Assembly (NCBI GenBank): GCA_902634045.1
Contig: CACPJE010000002.1
Span: forward strand, 1-48,000
Source: an uncultured Pelagibacteraceae bacterium
GTDB lineage: Bacteria; Pseudomonadota; Alphaproteobacteria; Pelagibacterales; AG-422-B15
Length of the DNA: 48,000 bases
Direction of reading: 5' to 3'
Part shown: positions 8,977 through 16,972 of the stretch, piece after piece
How positions within the stretch are numbered: position 1 is the first letter of the stretch
Layout: every line of letters starts with the position of its first letter
Notes under the pieces: model-generated
Told to the model about the DNA's origin: nothing
Database searches by the model: none
What the model saw: the letters and a program-made list of their open reading frames with translations, nothing else
Program-made: the position numbers and the translations under genes

Positions 8977-9921
8977 ATGAATAAAAAGAATAAGCAAATT
9001 CTATTAGTTTCACCTAGGGGCTTTTGTGCGGGAGTTACAAGAGCCGTGGACGTAGTTTTGGAGACCTTAAAGACTTACGGTTCTCCAGTTTATGTAAAAC
9101 ATGAAATTGTTCACAATAAGTATGTAATTAAGGACCTTGAGCAAAAAGGAACAATTTTTATTGAGGATGTAGAAAATGTTCCAAGTGATCGACCTTTAAT
9201 TTTTTCCGCTCATGGCGTATCTAAAAAAATAGTTCATCAATCAAAAAATAATAAATCAATAGTTATAGATGCTACCTGTCCTCTTGTAACTAAAGTGCAT
9301 GTGCAGGCTCGTAAATTTTATGAGGAAGACATCAAGATTATTCTTATTGGTCATAGGAATCATCCAGAAGTTGAAGGCACTATGGGCCAGCTTCCTGAAG
9401 GTTCCATTTATCTAGTTGAAAAGATATCTGACATAGATAAATTAGATTTTAATAGAGATGATAGAATAGGATTCATTACCCAAACTACACTTTCGATTGA
9501 CGATACAAATAGTATTATTTTAGAACTTAGAAGAAGATTTCCAAATATTAAATCTTCTCCAAAAGAAGATATATGCTATGCAACAACGAATAGACAAAAT
9601 GCTATTAAAGCTCATGCTTCAAAATGTGATTCATTTATAGTAATTGGTTCAGAAAATTCTTCAAACTCTAATAGATTGGTAGAGGTTGCAATTAACTCAG
9701 GGTGTAAGAATGCACATCTTTTAGAAGATGCAAGTAAATTAAATTTAGAAGAATATAATAAAGCGAATATTATTGGCATATCATCAGGTGCGTCAGTACC
9801 AGATATTCTCGTCGAAGAGGTAGTAGATAAGTTTGAAGAACATTTTAATATAAAAATTGAGCACGCTATATATGGTGAAGAAAATGTAAGCTTTAAACTT
9901 CCTAAAGAATTAAGAAAATGA
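8977..9921 (+). CDS. ispH: 4-hydroxy-3-methylbut-2-enyl diphosphate reductase (IspH/LytB)
   Basis: Last step of the MEP isoprenoid pathway: reduces HMBPP to IPP and DMAPP with a [4Fe-4S] cluster. The 314-residue length is normal. The three cluster cysteines are visible in 'PRGFCAGVTRAV' (near residue 18), 'DATCPLVTKVH' (near 103) and 'EDICYATTNRQ' (near 207). The substrate-binding segments 'HEIVHNKYV', 'GHRNHPEVEGTMGQ' and 'SGASVPD' are also present. It heads a compact plus-strand operon with the next gene overlapping by 4 bp (ATGA). The upstream pathway enzyme IspG is encoded at 40025-41116. Confidence 0.96.
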   Translation: MNKKNKQILLVSPRGFCAGVTRAVDVVLETLKTYGSPVYVKHEIVHNKYVIKDLEQKGTIFIEDVENVPSDRPLIFSAHGVSKKIVHQSKNNKSIVIDATCPLVTKVHVQARKFYEEDIKIILIGHRNHPEVEGTMGQLPEGSIYLVEKISDIDKLDFNRDDRIGFITQTTLSIDDTNSIILELRRRFPNIKSSPKEDICYATTNRQNAIKAHASKCDSFIVIGSENSSNSNRLVEVAINSGCKNAHLLEDASKLNLEEYNKANIIGISSGASVPDILVEEVVDKFEEHFNIKIEHAIYGEENVSFKLPKELRK

Positions 9922-10364
9922 ACAGGTCTACGTCATTTGATTGGGATTATAAGAATCCGCATATTTTAGAGTTTCAAGTTTTAAAAGAAAATATTGATGT
10001 ATTAGGTCATGTAAACAATAAAGTTTATTTAGATTGGTGTGAAATTGTGAGCTGGGATCATTCAAAATCATTAGGGATCAGTCCACAAACATATCAAGAT
10101 TTAAGATGTGCGTGTGTAGTAATTAAGAATAAGATTGAATATCTCGGTTCACTTTTTGAAAATGATAGTATTCTTATTTCAACTTGGATAACAAAAACTG
10201 ATTCTAGACTGAAACTAAGCAGATTATTCCAAGTGATAAGAATTGAAGACAATAAAACTGTTTTTAGATCAAATGTTGATTATGTATGTATTAGTTTAGA
10301 TACTTATAAGCCAATCAGAATGCCAGACTTGCTAAAGAAAGCTTATAAAATTACAATCAATTAA
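9918..10364 (+). CDS. Hotdog-fold acyl-CoA thioesterase (4HBT family)
   Basis: A 148-residue protein with the 4-hydroxybenzoyl-CoA thioesterase/YbgC-like signature 'DVLGHVNNKVYLDWCE' near residues 27-42. Its D/H/N residues and the tyrosine form the usual catalytic loop at the start of the long hotdog helix. It likely hydrolyses a short or medium acyl-CoA; the substrate is not readable. Its ATG overlaps the ispH stop by 4 bp (ATGA), so translation is probably coupled, but no functional link to isoprenoid synthesis is implied. Confidence 0.8.
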   Translation: MNRSTSFDWDYKNPHILEFQVLKENIDVLGHVNNKVYLDWCEIVSWDHSKSLGISPQTYQDLRCACVVIKNKIEYLGSLFENDSILISTWITKTDSRLKLSRLFQVIRIEDNKTVFRSNVDYVCISLDTYKPIRMPDLLKKAYKITIN

Positions 10365-10366
10365 TT

Positions 10367-10861
10367 ATGTTTAAACTAAGAGAAGCAACTGTTAGTGACC
10401 TTGAAAATATAAGGATAATTAATGAAGAAGCAATTCCAGCAGTAAACGCCGTATCATTAGAAGAGTTTAAATGGTTTTTAAAGAGAAGCATTTATTTTAA
10501 AGTTTCTTTAAACGATAATGAGCAAGTTTGTGGTTTTTTGCTTGTTCTTCCTGCAGGATTAAAATATGAGAGTCTTAATTACAAATGGTTTAGCGGCAAA
10601 TTTTCAGATTTTGCTTATATCGACAGAATAGCTGTAAAGTATGAGTTTAGAGGAAAGGGTATTGGAAAGAGCCTATACGTTGATTTAGAAAAAAGTGTTA
10701 TGAAAGATATAAAGAGAATAGCATGCGAATTTAATATCAAGCCGCCGAATCTAGTTTCAAAAAAATTCCATGAAGGTCTTGCATACAAAAGAGTTGGAAC
10801 ACAGCTAACTGAAAATCAAACTAAAAAAGTATCTCTAATGATTAAAGAAATTAATGACTGA
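10367..10861 (+). CDS. GNAT family N-acetyltransferase
   Basis: A 164-residue acetyltransferase-fold protein. The acetyl-CoA-binding motif A is clear: 'AYIDRIAVKYEFRGKGIGKSLY' contains the beta4 strand and the R-x-x-G-x-G/A pyrophosphate loop (R-G-K-G-I-G), at about residues 84-104. The N-terminal 'FKLREATVSDLENI' is typical of the fold's first strand and helix. The substrate is unknown. The gene starts 2 bp after the thioesterase stop and overlaps the following FAD oxidase gene by 8 bp, so it lies within a tight operon. Confidence 0.8.
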   Translation: MFKLREATVSDLENIRIINEEAIPAVNAVSLEEFKWFLKRSIYFKVSLNDNEQVCGFLLVLPAGLKYESLNYKWFSGKFSDFAYIDRIAVKYEFRGKGIGKSLYVDLEKSVMKDIKRIACEFNIKPPNLVSKKFHEGLAYKRVGTQLTENQTKKVSLMIKEIND

Positions 10862-11963
10862 TAATTTTGTAGATACTATTGTGATTGGAGCAGGTGTAGT
10901 AGGTTTAGCTATTGCAAGAAAATTTGCACTTTCAAAAAGGGATGTGCTAGTAATAGAAGAACAGTCTACTTTTGGAACAATTACTAGTACTAGAAATAGT
11001 GGCGTAATACATGCAGGAGTTTATTATGATAAAGATTCTCTGAAGTCAAAACTATGTCCTATTGGTAACAGGCTACTTTATGAATATTGTGATAAGTATC
11101 AAATTCCTCATATAAATACTGGAAAATTTATTGTTGCTACTAGCAGTGATGAATCTAAAGAACTGCAAAATATTTTGAATCAGTCTCAAGATGCGGGAGT
11201 TGAAGGTATTAAATTTGTATCCAAAGGATATGTCAAAAATAAAGAACCATTAATAGAATGTCTAGAAGCGTTGTATGTGCCTACAACAGGCATAATTGAT
11301 CAAAGTGCATTAATGAGATCTTATATAGGTGAAATAGAGGATAAAGGTGGTTCAATATCTTTTAATAGTAAGTTTTTAGAGTCAGAAATAGTAAATGATA
11401 TTTTTCAATCTAAAATATTATGTAATGAAGAAGAAATTGAAATAAATTCAAATAATTTGATTAATGCTGCAGGTCTTTATGCTCAAGAAATATCCCAGGG
11501 AATCAAATCTTTAAAACAAGAAACTATTCCTCAAATCTATTACGCTAAGGGCAATTATTTTGATACTGGAAGAAATCTTAATATCAAACATCTGATTTAT
11601 CCTGTTCCGAATGAAGCAAGTCTTGGTCTGCATTTAGGCTTAGATCTAGGAATGCAAGTTCGATTTGGACCTGATGTTGAATGGATAGATGAGATCAACT
11701 ATGATGTTAATGATAGTAGATTAGATATTTTTTATAGAGGAATAAAAAAATACCTCCCTTCAATTGATAAATCATTGTTAAAACCTGGATATTCAGGTAT
11801 CAGGCCAAAACTTAAGAATAAAGGTCAGGGCAAAAGTGATTTTTTAATTCAAGGAACTAAAGAACACAATATTAATAATCTAGTTAATTTATATGGCATT
11901 GAATCTCCAGGCTTAACCTCATCATTAAGTATTGCTAATTATGTCTATGATTTACTTCACTAG
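10854..11963 (+). CDS. lhgO: FAD-dependent L-2-hydroxyglutarate oxidase-like enzyme
   Basis: A 369-residue flavoprotein of the DAO fold. The N-terminal dinucleotide-binding motif is G-A-G-V-V-G near residues 12-17. The segment 'TRNSGVIHAGVYYDKDS' near 46-62 matches the conserved S-x-V-x-H-A-G-[IV]-Y-Y signature of L-2-hydroxyglutarate oxidases (LhgO/L2HGDH). The C-terminal 'NLYGIESPGLTSSL' is also typical of this family. The expected reaction is oxidation of L-2-hydroxyglutarate to 2-oxoglutarate, clearing a by-product metabolite. It is slightly shorter than E. coli LhgO. The start overlaps the GNAT gene by 8 bp. Its stop codon lies in the loop of a terminator-like hairpin. Confidence 0.82.
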   Translation: MTDNFVDTIVIGAGVVGLAIARKFALSKRDVLVIEEQSTFGTITSTRNSGVIHAGVYYDKDSLKSKLCPIGNRLLYEYCDKYQIPHINTGKFIVATSSDESKELQNILNQSQDAGVEGIKFVSKGYVKNKEPLIECLEALYVPTTGIIDQSALMRSYIGEIEDKGGSISFNSKFLESEIVNDIFQSKILCNEEEIEINSNNLINAAGLYAQEISQGIKSLKQETIPQIYYAKGNYFDTGRNLNIKHLIYPVPNEASLGLHLGLDLGMQVRFGPDVEWIDEINYDVNDSRLDIFYRGIKKYLPSIDKSLLKPGYSGIRPKLKNKGQGKSDFLIQGTKEHNINNLVNLYGIESPGLTSSLSIANYVYDLLH

Positions 11964-11973
11964 GAAGTAAATC
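11949..11973 (+). terminator. Terminator-like hairpin spanning the lhgO stop codon
   Basis: A perfect 10-bp stem, GATTTACTTC (11949-11958) with GAAGTAAATC (11964-11973), and a 5-nt loop ACTAG that contains the TAG stop. It is followed by TTATTT, a weak U-tract, so termination may be partial. It closes the ispH-lhgO operon ahead of csaA. Confidence 0.5.
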
Positions 11974-12014
11974 TTATTTAAAATAAAAATTATAATAAAA
12001 TCAAAAAAATAAAA

Positions 12015-12356
12015 ATGGATAAACCAATTATAGACTATAAAGATTTTGAAAAAATTGAAATCCTAACAGGAACAATTATTTCAGTAACTGAAAATATTAA
12101 AGCTAGAAAGCCAGCGTATGTATTAAAGATAGATTTTGGAGAAAAGGTTGGGATTAAGCATAGTTCTGCCCAAATCACAAATTATTCTATTAATGATCTT
12201 ATAAATAAACAAGTGATCGCGATTTGTAATTTTGAAAAAAAAAACATAGCTGGCGTAGAGTCAGAAGTATTAGTCTTGGGTTCAATTGATCGAGACAATA
12301 AAGTTATCCTTCTTCATCCTGAAAGTGTAGTTAAAAACGGCTCACCTGTAGCCTAA
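12015..12356 (+). CDS. csaA: CsaA-type tRNA-binding domain protein
   Basis: A 113-residue stand-alone tRNA-binding (OB-fold, EMAP-II-like) protein. 'DFEKIEILTGTI' near residue 10 and 'GIKHSSAQITNYS' near 53 are the hallmarks of CsaA, together with 'QVIAICNFEKKNIAGVESEVLVLG'. CsaA proteins are homodimers proposed to act as export-related chaperones and to bind tRNA; the true role is unsettled. The length matches the family (about 110 residues). It follows the lhgO terminator hairpin, with about 50 bp of AT-rich DNA in between, so it may have its own weak promoter. Confidence 0.87.
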   Translation: MDKPIIDYKDFEKIEILTGTIISVTENIKARKPAYVLKIDFGEKVGIKHSSAQITNYSINDLINKQVIAICNFEKKNIAGVESEVLVLGSIDRDNKVILLHPESVVKNGSPVA

Positions 12357-12369
12357 AATAAAATTAATA

Positions 12370-12446
12370 TGGTGCGCTCGAGATGATTCGAACATCCGAC
12401 CCCAGGATTAGGAATCCTGTGCTCTATCCAACTGAGCTACGAGCGC
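12370..12446 (-). tRNA. tRNA-Arg (CCT anticodon)
   Basis: Read on the minus strand, the acceptor GCGCTCG pairs with CGAGCGC, followed by A73 and an encoded CCA (complement of 12370-12372). The anticodon stem CAGGA/TCCTG encloses TTCCTAA, giving anticodon CCT, which reads AGG. The D- and T-arms are canonical. Total length is 77 nt. Confidence 0.96.
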
Positions 12447-12640
12447 AATTTTTTTTTATTTATAATAAAAAATAATTTTTCTAAAAAATAAAATATTTAT
12501 CTATTTAAATAAAAAATAAATATTTTTGAAATAAAAAACCTAATAATCATAATAAGTTAAATAAAAAAACTAAAGTTATAATACATATTGCAATTTTCTT
12601 ATATTTATAAAAAAAATTTTGTAAAAACTCAAAAATTGAC
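12447..12640. other. Extremely AT-rich intergenic island (about 9% GC)
   Basis: By direct count 18 of 194 bases are G or C, and the first 34 contain none. It is made of A- and T-tracts with small palindromes such as ATTTAAAT and AAATATTT, and holds no open reading frame. It lies between the tRNA-Arg 5' end and the promoter-like sequence of the histone-like gene. It could therefore act as an UP element, a curved or nucleoid-protein-binding region, or simply as relaxed spacer. I see no DnaA boxes. Confidence 0.75.
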
Positions 12641-12663
12641 AGTTTTTAATAAAAGTTTAATGA
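12636..12663 (+). promoter_or_regulatory. Candidate promoter of the histone-like gene
   Basis: A perfect -35 hexamer TTGACA (12636-12641) is followed, after 16 bp, by a weak -10 candidate TAATGA (12658-12663). The AT-rich island directly upstream could serve as an UP element. The leader to the ATG at 12736 would be about 65 nt and carries the palindrome at 12676-12692. Confidence 0.4.
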
Positions 12664-12675
12664 TTGTATCAGAAC

Positions 12676-12692
12676 GAATCACTTAGTGATTC
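12676..12692. repeat. 17-bp perfect palindrome with two GANTC sites
   Basis: GAATCACTTAGTGATTC has 8-bp arms around a single central T. Each outer arm is a GANTC site (GAATC and GATTC), the target of the alphaproteobacterial CcrM methylase. It lies between the promoter candidate and the start of the histone-like gene, so it may be an operator or, in RNA, a leader hairpin with a 7-bp stem and a TTA loop. Confidence 0.6.
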
Positions 12693-12735
12693 ATCTAATA
12701 ACCTCTAACTAAACCCGAAATGGGGGGAGATAAAT

Positions 12736-12978
12736 ATGGAGGAACTAAAAGTGATCTTTGCTAAAGCAAGGAAAAAAGCTAAGAAAAAAGCAGCTCCTAA
12801 AAAAAGAAGAAAAGCCGCTAAAAAGAAGCCAGCTAAGAAGAAAAAAGCTGCTCCTAAGCGTAAGGCGAAAAGAAAAGCCGCTCCTAAAAAGAAAAAAAGG
12901 AAAGCCGCTAAAAAGAAAAAAGCCGCTCCTAAAAAGAGAAAAAAAGCTGCTAAAAAGAAAAGAAGAAAAAAAAGATAA
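12736..12978 (+). CDS. Histone H1-tail-like Lys/Ala/Pro-rich basic protein
   Basis: An 80-residue protein with 39 Lys, 10 Arg and 19 Ala. Its only acidic residues are Glu2 and Glu3. After a short 'MEELKVIFAKA' start the whole chain consists of imperfect KAAPKK/KRKAAKK units, like the C-terminal tail of eukaryotic H1 or the tails of bacterial H1-like proteins and extended HU proteins, without any globular domain. Expected role: nucleoid compaction or polyanion binding. The start is supported by GGGGGGAGA, 6 nt upstream of the ATG, a rare strong Shine-Dalgarno sequence in this window. CCC at 12714-12716 could pair with that G run. Two tandem terminators follow. The overlapping frames are low-complexity shadows. 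Confidence 0.8.
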   Translation: MEELKVIFAKARKKAKKKAAPKKRRKAAKKKPAKKKKAAPKRKAKRKAAPKKKKRKAAKKKKAAPKKRKKAAKKKRRKKR

Positions 12979-12980
12979 TA

Positions 12981-13006
12981 GCATTGATTTAATCAATGCT
13001 TTTTTT
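12981..13006 (+). terminator. Rho-independent terminator 1 after the histone-like gene
   Basis: Stem GCATTGAT (12981-12988) with ATCAATGC (12992-12999), loop TTA, followed by seven T (13000-13006). It begins 2 bp after the stop codon. Confidence 0.85.
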
Positions 13007-13040
13007 ACGCCCTTAGTTTAAAGCTAAGGGCGTTTTTTTT
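13007..13040 (+). terminator. Rho-independent terminator 2, overlapping the carD 3' end
   Basis: Stem ACGCCCTTAG (13007-13016) with CTAAGGGCGT (13024-13033), loop TTTAAAG, followed by a run of eight T (13033-13040). It directly follows terminator 1, giving a double stop for the plus-strand transcript. The carD stop codon (complement of 13013-13015) is inside the left arm, so the same hairpin also forms in the carD mRNA 3' end. Confidence 0.85.
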
Positions 13041-13834
13041 AATTTATCTCTACCTAGTATTTTATCAACTTTTTTAATGGCTGCTTCTTCGGAGATTTTT
13101 AAACCAGCAATGACTTCTCTTAAAAATCTATCATAAGAAAGCTCAAATAATTGTCTTTCACTGTATGATTGCTCAATTTGATTATTAGCTCTATTTAAAT
13201 CTCTAACAACCTCAGCTATTTGATGAATATCTCCAGAATTTATTTTTAAATCATATTCTTGAGCTCTTCGACTCCACATAGTTCTTTTAATTTTTGCTTT
13301 TTCAGACAATATTTTTAAAACAGACTGAATTTTTGATGGTTTTGAAACTTTTCTTAAATTGAGTGATTTTGCTTTTTCTACAGGTACACGTAAAATTAAC
13401 TTATCTTTTATAAACTCGATTACATACATCTCTAATTTTTGGCCTACTACTTCTCTTTTCTCTATATCTATAACTAATCCAACTCCATGAGTAGGGTAGA
13501 CAACATAGTCCTTAGTATTGAATATTTTTTTAACTTTTTTTTCTTTTATCGTTTTTATTTCTAAAACTTTTTTTACTTTTTTAGCTTGATAATGAGATGG
13601 ATTAATTAATCTGTTATTAACTTTCTTATCAGATTGCGGAGGAGGTTTTAATGCAATTTCTTTCTTTTGAGTTTTTTTAACTACTTTCTTTTTTGCTGAC
13701 TTTTTTTTAACTGGTTTCTTTACCTTTTTAACAGCTTTTTTTTTATTTACTGCTTTTTTCTTTTTTTCAGCTTTTTTCTTTTTTTTTATAATTTTGGATT
13801 TCTTTTTTAATACCTTTTTATTATTTTTATTCAT
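13013..13834 (-). CDS. carD: CarD/CdnL-family RNA polymerase-binding regulator with lysine-rich N-terminal extension
   Basis: A 273-residue protein. The CdnL/CarD core begins near residue 104 with 'IFNTKDYVVYPTHGVG', the RNA polymerase beta-interacting Tudor-like domain. It continues into the helical C-terminal DNA-binding part (about 170-270, with 'RTMWSRRAQEYDLKINSGD'). Family members stabilise open promoter complexes, especially at rRNA and housekeeping promoters. The first roughly 100 residues are not part of the usual family: 33 of the first 60 are lysine, in KKK-A/V repeats. Usual alphaproteobacterial CarD proteins are about 165-175 residues. It is first in a minus-strand series reading away from fdxA (11 bp) and converges on the histone-like gene. 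Confidence 0.9.
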   Translation of the reverse strand: MNKNNKKVLKKKSKIIKKKKKAEKKKKAVNKKKAVKKVKKPVKKKSAKKKVVKKTQKKEIALKPPPQSDKKVNNRLINPSHYQAKKVKKVLEIKTIKEKKVKKIFNTKDYVVYPTHGVGLVIDIEKREVVGQKLEMYVIEFIKDKLILRVPVEKAKSLNLRKVSKPSKIQSVLKILSEKAKIKRTMWSRRAQEYDLKINSGDIHQIAEVVRDLNRANNQIEQSYSERQLFELSYDRFLREVIAGLKISEEAAIKKVDKILGRDKLKKTPLALN

Positions 13835-13845
13835 ATCTTTACTTT

Positions 13846-14178
13846 CTATTGACCAGGGTTTTTCGAAAAATACTTATTAAATTTATCATCTTCATTTTCA
13901 TACTTAGCTGAATCTTCAGGTGCATCCTTTTTTATAGTTATATTAGGCCAAATCTCAGAATATTCTTGATTAATTTTCAACCATTTTTCATTTTTATCTT
14001 CTGTGTCTGAAATTATTGCGTCCACTGGACACTCAGGTTCACAAACTCCACAATCAATACATTCTTCCGGATTAATTACAAGCATATTTTCTCCTTCATA
14101 AAAACAATCCACTGGACAGACCTCAACACAATCAGTCAATTTGCATTTGATGCATTTTTCATTCACAAGATAGGTCAT
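13846..14178 (-). CDS. fdxA: 7Fe-4S/8Fe-type ferredoxin FdxA
   Basis: A 110-residue electron-transfer protein. Cysteines at 9, 12, 17, 21 and 25 form the first cluster region ([17 protein letters not shown]). Those at 40, 43, 46 and 50 form a perfect C-x2-C-x2-C-x3-CP motif for a [4Fe-4S] cluster. Spacing and the acidic C-terminal extension match FdxA of proteobacteria, which carries one [3Fe-4S] and one [4Fe-4S] cluster. It lies one base after the TerB-like gene and 11 bp before carD; fdxA-carD adjacency is common in alphaproteobacteria. Confidence 0.93.
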   Translation of the reverse strand: MTYLVNEKCIKCKLTDCVEVCPVDCFYEGENMLVINPEECIDCGVCEPECPVDAIISDTEDKNEKWLKINQEYSEIWPNITIKKDAPEDSAKYENEDDKFNKYFSKNPGQ

Positions 14179-14179
14179 T

Positions 14180-14623
14180 TTATTTTTGATTGATTAGTTT
14201 TTTTTTGATTTCCCCTACTTCTCTATCATTAATATATAGGAGTCCAGATATTTTTCTTATTAAAGCATTTTCGTAATCATCAATTCTTCCATCAGAAATT
14301 ATAATTTTCCAAAGCATTTCAATTATAATAAGTTTTTCTTCTTCAGAAAGAGTATCATTCAAAGTTCTAGTAAATTGCTGCATATCATTAGAGTCATCAT
14401 TGGCTTTCATGGCAACTGCAAAGAGTTGTATTTTTTGATTTTCGTTAAAGTTAAAATAGTTTTTGATTAATTCTAATATCTTGGATTTTTCTTGCTCATC
14501 AAAAATTCCATCGTAAACTGCAGTTTGAATCATTAATGTTGAAATAGCGATTTGCAGGGTATTAAATTCCTCATTTTCTTCTATGATTTTTTTATCAAAG
14601 ACTTTTTTTAATTTATCAAACAT
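14180..14623 (-). CDS. TerB-like helical protein
   Basis: A 147-residue, mostly helical soluble protein. The two acidic loops '[15 protein letters not shown]' (near 36-50) and '[18 protein letters not shown]' (near 107-124) are the repeated metal-binding-like D-G-x-x-x-x-x-E motifs of the TerB/tellurite-resistance fold. In alphaproteobacteria such proteins are widespread and not tied to tellurite resistance; the function is unknown. It is the first gene of the minus-strand TerB-fdxA-carD series, and the 177 bp upstream are shared with the divergent mutase gene. Confidence 0.75.
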   Translation of the reverse strand: MFDKLKKVFDKKIIEENEEFNTLQIAISTLMIQTAVYDGIFDEQEKSKILELIKNYFNFNENQKIQLFAVAMKANDDSNDMQQFTRTLNDTLSEEEKLIIIEMLWKIIISDGRIDDYENALIRKISGLLYINDREVGEIKKKLINQK

Positions 14624-14800
14624 AATTATTAATTTGTATGGTTGTTAAAATGGAATACAATATATTGTGTATAATTTAGAACAAAAGGTGTAGATAATAT
14701 GCCCGAATCATCAACATTTTATGTTCTATTAATATTCTAATTTTTTTTAATTTTATTTGAATATATATATCACTAAATCAAAATTTAGAAAGTTTCTTTA

Positions 14801-16957
14801 ATGACAAAAAACGATAAAGAGCAAGAAAATTTAAGTAATTGGAAAAAGAGTTTTGAAAAAGAGACCAAAAAATCTGATGCTGAAGATTTCTATTTTTCTA
14901 CTGATGAGGAAATTGACATTAAGCCTTTATATACCAAAGAGGATCTTAATAATCTTTCTTTTGTAGAACCAAATTCTTTACCTGGAAGTAGCCCGTTTAC
15001 CAGAGGTCCAAAAGCTTCAATGTATACAAATAGGCCATGGACTATTCGTCAATATGCCGGTTTCTCTACTGCAGAAGAGTCAAATACTTTCTATAAAAAA
15101 AACTTAGAGTCAGGTCAGAAAGGTCTTTCAGTAGCTTTCGATCTTCCAACTCACCGAGGTTATGATTCTGATGATGAACTTGTAAAAGGTGATGTTGGAA
15201 AGGCTGGTGTAGCAATTGATACTGTAGAAGATATGAAAATATTGTTTAAAGATATTCCTCTAGATCAAATGTCGGTTTCGATGACAATGAACGGAGCTGT
15301 TCTTCCAATTCTTGCGTCTTTTATAGTTGCTGGAGAGGAACAACATGTTGGAAGAGAATTACTTTCAGGAACAATTCAGAATGACATACTCAAAGAATTT
15401 ATGGTTAGAAATACATATATTTATCCTCCCGAACCATCAATGAAAATTGTTGCAGATATTATTGAATTTACATCACGTGAAATGCCTAAATTTAATTCAA
15501 TATCTATATCTGGATATCATATGCAAGAGGCTGGTGCAGATAATGTATTGGAACTTGCATACACCCTTGCTGATGGAATTGAATATGTCAGAGCGGCTTT
15601 ATCTAAAGGTCTTGATATTGATGAATTTGCTCCAAGACTATCTTTTTTCTTTGCAATTGGTACAGACTTTTTTATGGAAATTGCAAAGTTAAGAGCTGCT
15701 AGAACTTTGTGGTCTAAGATCATGAAAGATTTTGGAGCTAAAAAGGAAAAATCACTGATTTTAAGGACTCATTGTCAAACATCTGGAGTTTCTTTGACTG
15801 AAAAGGATCCTTACAATAATATCGTGAGGACCTCATACGAAGCTCTGTCAGCTATTTTGGGGGGCACTCAAAGTTTGCATACTAATTCATTTGATGAAGC
15901 AATAGCCTTACCTACTGATGAATCAGCAAGAATAGCCAGAAATACCCAATTAATTTTACAAAATGAGACAGGTGTTACTAAAACAGTTGACCCATTAGCA
16001 GGATCATTTTTTATTGAAAAATTAACTGATGAAATTTCAAAAAAATCTTGGGATCTTATTGAAGAAATCGAATCCTTAGGAGGTATGACTAAAGCTGTTA
16101 AAGCGGGTATACCAAAATTAAAAATAGAAGAATCAGCTACTAAAAAGCAAGCAAAAGTTGATAGTGGTGATCGAGTTGTTGTTGGAGTAAATAAATTTAA
16201 GAATCCTAAAGAGCCTAAAATCGATGTTAGAGTTATAGATAATGATAAAGTAAGAGAGGACCAAATAAACAAAATCAATAAAGTTAAGAGCATAAGAGAT
16301 GAAAACTTAGTGAATGAATCTTTGCTAAAATTAACTAATGCTGCAAAAGAAAATAAAAATTTGCTTGAATTTACTATTGAGGCAATGAAGCATAGGGCAA
16401 CTGTTGGAGAAGCTTCAAAAGCGCTTGAGGAGGTCTTTGGAAGACACTTTGCTACTAGTTTAAGTGTCTCAGGGGTATATGGTAAACATTTTGATAAGAA
16501 TGAAGATTTTAAGAATGTTTCAAAAAAAATAGATAGTTTTGGTAAAAAACACGGAAGAAGGCCGAGAGTCTTAGTAGTTAAAATGGGGCAAGACGGTCAT
16601 GATAGAGGGGCAAAAATTGTTGCTACTTCTTTTGCAGATCTAGGTTTTGATGTAGATATGGGACCTTTATTTCAAACTCCTAAAGATGTTGCTAAAGATG
16701 CAATTGAAAATGATGTTCATGCGATAGGTGTATCTACACTTGCAGCAGGTCATAAAACTTTAATACCAGAGTTGATAGATAATCTAAAAAATATTGATCC
16801 AAAAAGCAAAATAATTGTTTTTGTAGGAGGTATTATTCCAGAACAAGATTATGAATTTTTATACAATAATAATATCTCTGCCATTTTTGGACCTGGTTCA
16901 AATATTATAGAATCTGCAGAAAAGGTGATAGAGTTAATTATTAAAAAAAATAATTAA
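14801..16957 (+). CDS. mutB: Methylmalonyl-CoA mutase, catalytic chain
   Basis: Adenosylcobalamin-dependent interconversion of (R)-methylmalonyl-CoA and succinyl-CoA. The 718-residue chain has the usual large-subunit length and both domains. In the TIM-barrel domain, '[18 protein letters not shown]' and '[17 protein letters not shown]' bind the acyl-CoA. In the C-terminal B12 domain, the D-x-H-x-x-G motif places the cobalt ligand at His600. No small-subunit (mutA) gene is adjacent, so it may act as a homodimer as Sbm does, or its partner lies elsewhere. The chaperone gene meaB follows after 15 bp. The closely related ethylmalonyl-CoA mutase is less likely given the standard methylmalonyl motifs, but I cannot exclude it by eye. 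Confidence 0.92.
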   Translation: MTKNDKEQENLSNWKKSFEKETKKSDAEDFYFSTDEEIDIKPLYTKEDLNNLSFVEPNSLPGSSPFTRGPKASMYTNRPWTIRQYAGFSTAEESNTFYKKNLESGQKGLSVAFDLPTHRGYDSDDELVKGDVGKAGVAIDTVEDMKILFKDIPLDQMSVSMTMNGAVLPILASFIVAGEEQHVGRELLSGTIQNDILKEFMVRNTYIYPPEPSMKIVADIIEFTSREMPKFNSISISGYHMQEAGADNVLELAYTLADGIEYVRAALSKGLDIDEFAPRLSFFFAIGTDFFMEIAKLRAARTLWSKIMKDFGAKKEKSLILRTHCQTSGVSLTEKDPYNNIVRTSYEALSAILGGTQSLHTNSFDEAIALPTDESARIARNTQLILQNETGVTKTVDPLAGSFFIEKLTDEISKKSWDLIEEIESLGGMTKAVKAGIPKLKIEESATKKQAKVDSGDRVVVGVNKFKNPKEPKIDVRVIDNDKVREDQINKINKVKSIRDENLVNESLLKLTNAAKENKNLLEFTIEAMKHRATVGEASKALEEVFGRHFATSLSVSGVYGKHFDKNEDFKNVSKKIDSFGKKHGRRPRVLVVKMGQDGHDRGAKIVATSFADLGFDVDMGPLFQTPKDVAKDAIENDVHAIGVSTLAAGHKTLIPELIDNLKNIDPKSKIIVFVGGIIPEQDYEFLYNNNISAIFGPGSNIIESAEKVIELIIKKNN

Positions 16958-16972
16958 TCAGAAAATTAATTC

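Noticed and set aside
12447-12640. Replication origin in the AT-rich island
   Set aside because: No DnaA-box cluster (TTATNCACA-like) is visible and the neighbouring genes are not those typical of an alphaproteobacterial origin.
12745-13021. Overlapping ORFs on both strands of the histone-like gene
   Set aside because: They are low-complexity shadows produced by the A-rich repeated codons, without ribosome sites or family resemblance.
14624-14800. B12 riboswitch upstream of the mutase gene
   Set aside because: The 177-bp AT-rich gap has no B12-box-like sequence or extended structure; only small inverted repeats such as AACATTTTATGTT are visible.
15868-16293. 141-residue minus-strand ORF inside the mutase gene
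   Set aside because: It lies wholly within a strongly supported conserved coding region and shows no recognisable motifs.
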